From Peptococcaceae bacterium (lineage in GTDB: Bacteria > Bacillota > DSM-12270 > Thermacetogeniales > Thermacetogeniaceae): a DNA stretch of 5,957 bases. The stretch's first letter is position 1. Every line of letters starts with the position of its first letter. Shown here one piece after another: positions 4,085 to 5,957 of the stretch. The notes under the pieces are model-generated. The model was given only the letters and a program-made list of their open reading frames with translations. It searched no databases and was not told the DNA's origin. The stretch covers positions 8,058 through 14,014 of the forward strand of contig PKYJ01000072.1 of NCBI GenBank assembly GCA_003132605.1, in the 5' to 3' direction. Position numbers and translations under genes: made by a program.

Positions 4085-5239
4085 TTATATCACTTGCTCT
4101 CCGGCCCTCACAGCGAGGTTATCGCGGTGGATCACCTCATCATAGTCATGATAGCCGATTATTGCCTTGATTTCCGCGCTTTTATGGCCCCTGATCAGGC
4201 TGATCGCCCCGGAGGAATAATTGCTGATGCCCCGGCCCAGTTCGCGCCCGTCCTGATCGGCCACTCCGACCACGGTCCCGGCCGCGAACTCCCCCTCCAC
4301 CCTGAGGATGCCGCTGGGCAGCAGACTCTTTCCCTTATTCAAGATAGCGCCGGCGGCGCCCTGGTCGACGTAGATCCAGCCCTGGACCGGAGAACTGAAG
4401 GCGATCCAGTGCTTGCGCGACTGCATCCTGCCAACGTCCGGCACAAACAGAGTGCCCACCGCATCCCCGCTCATTACCCGCTGGATAGTGCCCGCCTTCA
4501 GGCCACTGGCGATCACCAGGGAAATCCCAGCCGACATGGCGATTCTGGCCGCCTGAAGTTTGGTCTCCATACCGCCGGTAGCTAGGGCGGAGCCCCGGCC
4601 TCCTGCCAGGGCCTCGATCTCCGGAGTGATCTCGGCAATCTCCGGGATCAACTCCCCTGCCCTGCCGGGACTGGGAATCTGATTGTAAAAGCCGTCCTGG
4701 TCGGTCAGCAGGATTACCAGGTCGGCGTCCACCAGGCAGGCCACGTGGGCGGCCAGGGTATCGTTATCTCCAAACCGGATCTCTTCCACGGCCACCGTAT
4801 CGTTTTCGTTGACCACCGGGACCACGCCCTGGCTGAGTAAGGCCTCGAAAGTGTAGCGGGCGTTCAGGTAACGCTCCCGGTCCATGATATCGTATCTGGT
4901 CAGCAGCACCTGGGCTACGATCAGGTCACGGGGCGAGAACAGGTGCTCATATTGCTGCATCAGGACACACTGGCCGACGGCTGCTGCCGCCTGCTTCTCC
5001 GGAATGGTCCGTGGCCTTTTTGCCAGGCCCAGCCGCCCGACTCCAGCCCCGATCGCCCCGGAACTCACCAGCACCAACTGCCGTTCCTGCCGTAGCCAGG
5101 CCAGGTCTGAGACCAGGCTTTCCATCCGGCTCTGGTTGAACTGCCCCCTGGCGCCGCAGAGAAGCCCCGTCCCCAGCTTCACCACCACCCGGCGGGCCTG
5201 GGACAAGGCGACGCGGTTATTAACCGGTTCCTGCTTCAT
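4085..5239 (-). CDS. proB: Glutamate 5-kinase ProB with C-terminal PUA domain
   Basis: First, feedback-regulated step of proline synthesis: ATP-dependent phosphorylation of the glutamate gamma-carboxyl. The 384-residue protein has an amino-acid kinase domain followed by a PUA domain (about residues 275 to 360). Seen: VVVKLGTGLL (18-27), LVSSGAIGAG (57-66), NEND (144-147) with FGDND (156-160) for glutamate binding, LLTDQDGFYN (176-185) and ATGGMETK (219-226) for the nucleotide. The usual VKIGSS here reads VKLGTG, a conservative change. The start is ATG at 5239-5237, with AAGGTG six bases upstream; a GTG at 5248 would overlap that site. It lies 106 bases downstream of obgE; that gap holds repeats and no clear promoter. 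Proline feedback is expected from the family; its sensitivity cannot be read from sequence. Confidence 0.97.
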   Translation of the reverse strand: MKQEPVNNRVALSQARRVVVKLGTGLLCGARGQFNQSRMESLVSDLAWLRQERQLVLVSSGAIGAGVGRLGLAKRPRTIPEKQAAAAVGQCVLMQQYEHLFSPRDLIVAQVLLTRYDIMDRERYLNARYTFEALLSQGVVPVVNENDTVAVEEIRFGDNDTLAAHVACLVDADLVILLTDQDGFYNQIPSPGRAGELIPEIAEITPEIEALAGGRGSALATGGMETKLQAARIAMSAGISLVIASGLKAGTIQRVMSGDAVGTLFVPDVGRMQSRKHWIAFSSPVQGWIYVDQGAAGAILNKGKSLLPSGILRVEGEFAAGTVVGVADQDGRELGRGISNYSSGAISLIRGHKSAEIKAIIGYHDYDEVIHRDNLAVRAGEQVI

Positions 5240-5280
5240 TTTAATCACCTTACCTTAACTCCAACCGCACCCGAGACCAT

Positions 5281-5347
5281 CTCGATGTTCGAAGCCCGAT
5301 GTTCAATTCGCCTTTCCTGACGCGCAGGCGGCTTTCGAACCTCGATT
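5281..5347. repeat. TCGAACN heptanucleotide arrays between obgE and proB
   Basis: Units ctcgatg (5281-5287), ttcgaag (5288-5294), cccgatg (5295-5301), ttcaatt (5302-5308), then a 25-base unrelated segment containing a small CCTG/CAGG hairpin, then ttcgaac (5334-5340) and ctcgatt (5341-5347). The last unit overlaps the obgE stop codon (5346-5348). Confidence 0.8.
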
Positions 5348-5957
5348 AGTCTGTCCACTCAAACTCGAACTCCCTGATCTTTACGACGTCACCCTGCCTG
5401 ATTCCTCTTGATTGCAGGGCCTTATCCAGACCGATGTGCCTCAGGGTATGCTGCAGGTAGCGCAGGGCAGAGGGATTGTTGGGGTCGAACCTGGCCACCA
5501 GGCGCTCCACTCCCTTGCCGGAGACCTGCCAGCCGCCGTCGGTCTTGACGACGGTGAAACCGGTTGGCTCGGGCTCGGCCCTGATCACCAACATGTCCTG
5601 GCCTTCCAGGGCTTGCGGCGCGCCCAGAGGGTACCCGGGGCGACGCTCATCCAGCAGGCGGCAGACACCCAGCAGCAGTTGGTCGACCCCTTCGCCGGTG
5701 ACGGCGGAGATCGGATAGACCTGTACATCCGGAAAATCCTGGCACAGCAGCGGGAGATTCTCGCGGGCCTGGGGCAGATCGATCTTGTTGGCGGCGATCA
5801 CCTGCGGCCGACCGGCCAACTCCGGGTTGTAGGCCTGCAACTCCTGGTTGATCACCCGGATGTCCTCCCGGGGATCGCGGCCCTCGGTGCCGGCCGCATC
5901 CACCACGTGCACCAGCACCCTGGTGCGCTCCGCGTGCCGCAGGAAACGGTGGCCGAG
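5346..5957 (-). CDS. obgE: Obg-family GTPase, C-terminal part (cut by right edge)
   Basis: Essential GTPase that associates with the 50S subunit during assembly and links ribosome state to the stringent response. The visible 203 residues begin LGHRFLRHAERTRVLVHVVD, which lies after the G3 motif in Obg proteins. They continue with the G4 motif NKID (57-60 of the fragment) and the G5-like ISAVTGEG (83-90). The last 70 or so residues, from GFTVVKTDGGWQVSGKGVERLVARFD to VVKIREFEFEWTD, form the OCT domain found only in some Obg proteins, typically those of Firmicutes and Actinobacteria. The glycine-rich Obg fold, G1 and G2 lie beyond the edge. Obg followed by proB-proA-nadD is a common Firmicutes order. 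Its stop codon lies inside a heptanucleotide repeat. Confidence 0.97.
   Translation of the reverse strand, partial: LGHRFLRHAERTRVLVHVVDAAGTEGRDPREDIRVINQELQAYNPELAGRPQVIAANKIDLPQARENLPLLCQDFPDVQVYPISAVTGEGVDQLLLGVCRLLDERRPGYPLGAPQALEGQDMLVIRAEPEPTGFTVVKTDGGWQVSGKGVERLVARFDPNNPSALRYLQHTLRHIGLDKALQSRGIRQGDVVKIREFEFEWTD

Overview
This window looks like chromosomal DNA from a GC-rich, low-copy-repeat member of the Firmicutes, most likely class Clostridia close to the Peptococcaceae/Pelotomaculum/Desulfotomaculum group. The basis is gene order obg-proB-proA-nadD-yqeK-rsfS-leuS, a T-box leader in front of leuS, purine-rich Shine-Dalgarno sites and frequent GTG/TTG starts. The genus is an inference. 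Every gene is on the minus strand, so transcription runs from the right edge to the left edge.

Right to left: the 3' part of the ribosome-assembly GTPase obgE (5346-5957), then the first two proline biosynthesis genes proB (4085-5239) and proA (2783-4036), the NAD biosynthesis gene nadD (2043-2654), a small single-RRM RNA-binding protein (1702-1950), the HD-domain Ap4A hydrolase yqeK (1092-1688) and the ribosomal silencing factor rsfS (604-951). This is the conserved ribosome/NAD housekeeping cluster, with an RRM gene placed between nadD and yqeK. Most junctions contain degenerate arrays of 7-base repeats (TCGAACN-like, and one TTGGTGG-like). Four upstream stop codons lie inside such arrays.

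The gene-free stretch 139-603 is the most remarkable part. A consensus sigma-A promoter (547-575) starts a leucine-specific T-box leader (about 202-500, specifier codon CUC) that controls leuS (start at 138, cut by the left edge). A complete tRNA-Ala(GGC) gene with encoded CCA (272-346) lies inside this T-box, between the stem I/pseudoknot part and the antiterminator/terminator part. It appears to sit in the apical loop of the stem III position. The riboswitch halves therefore flank a processable tRNA. The tRNA lies upstream of the terminator and should be made whether or not leuS is switched on, while RNase P/Z processing would cut the sensor away from the expression platform. I know of no described example of this arrangement; that is a statement about my knowledge, not a search result.
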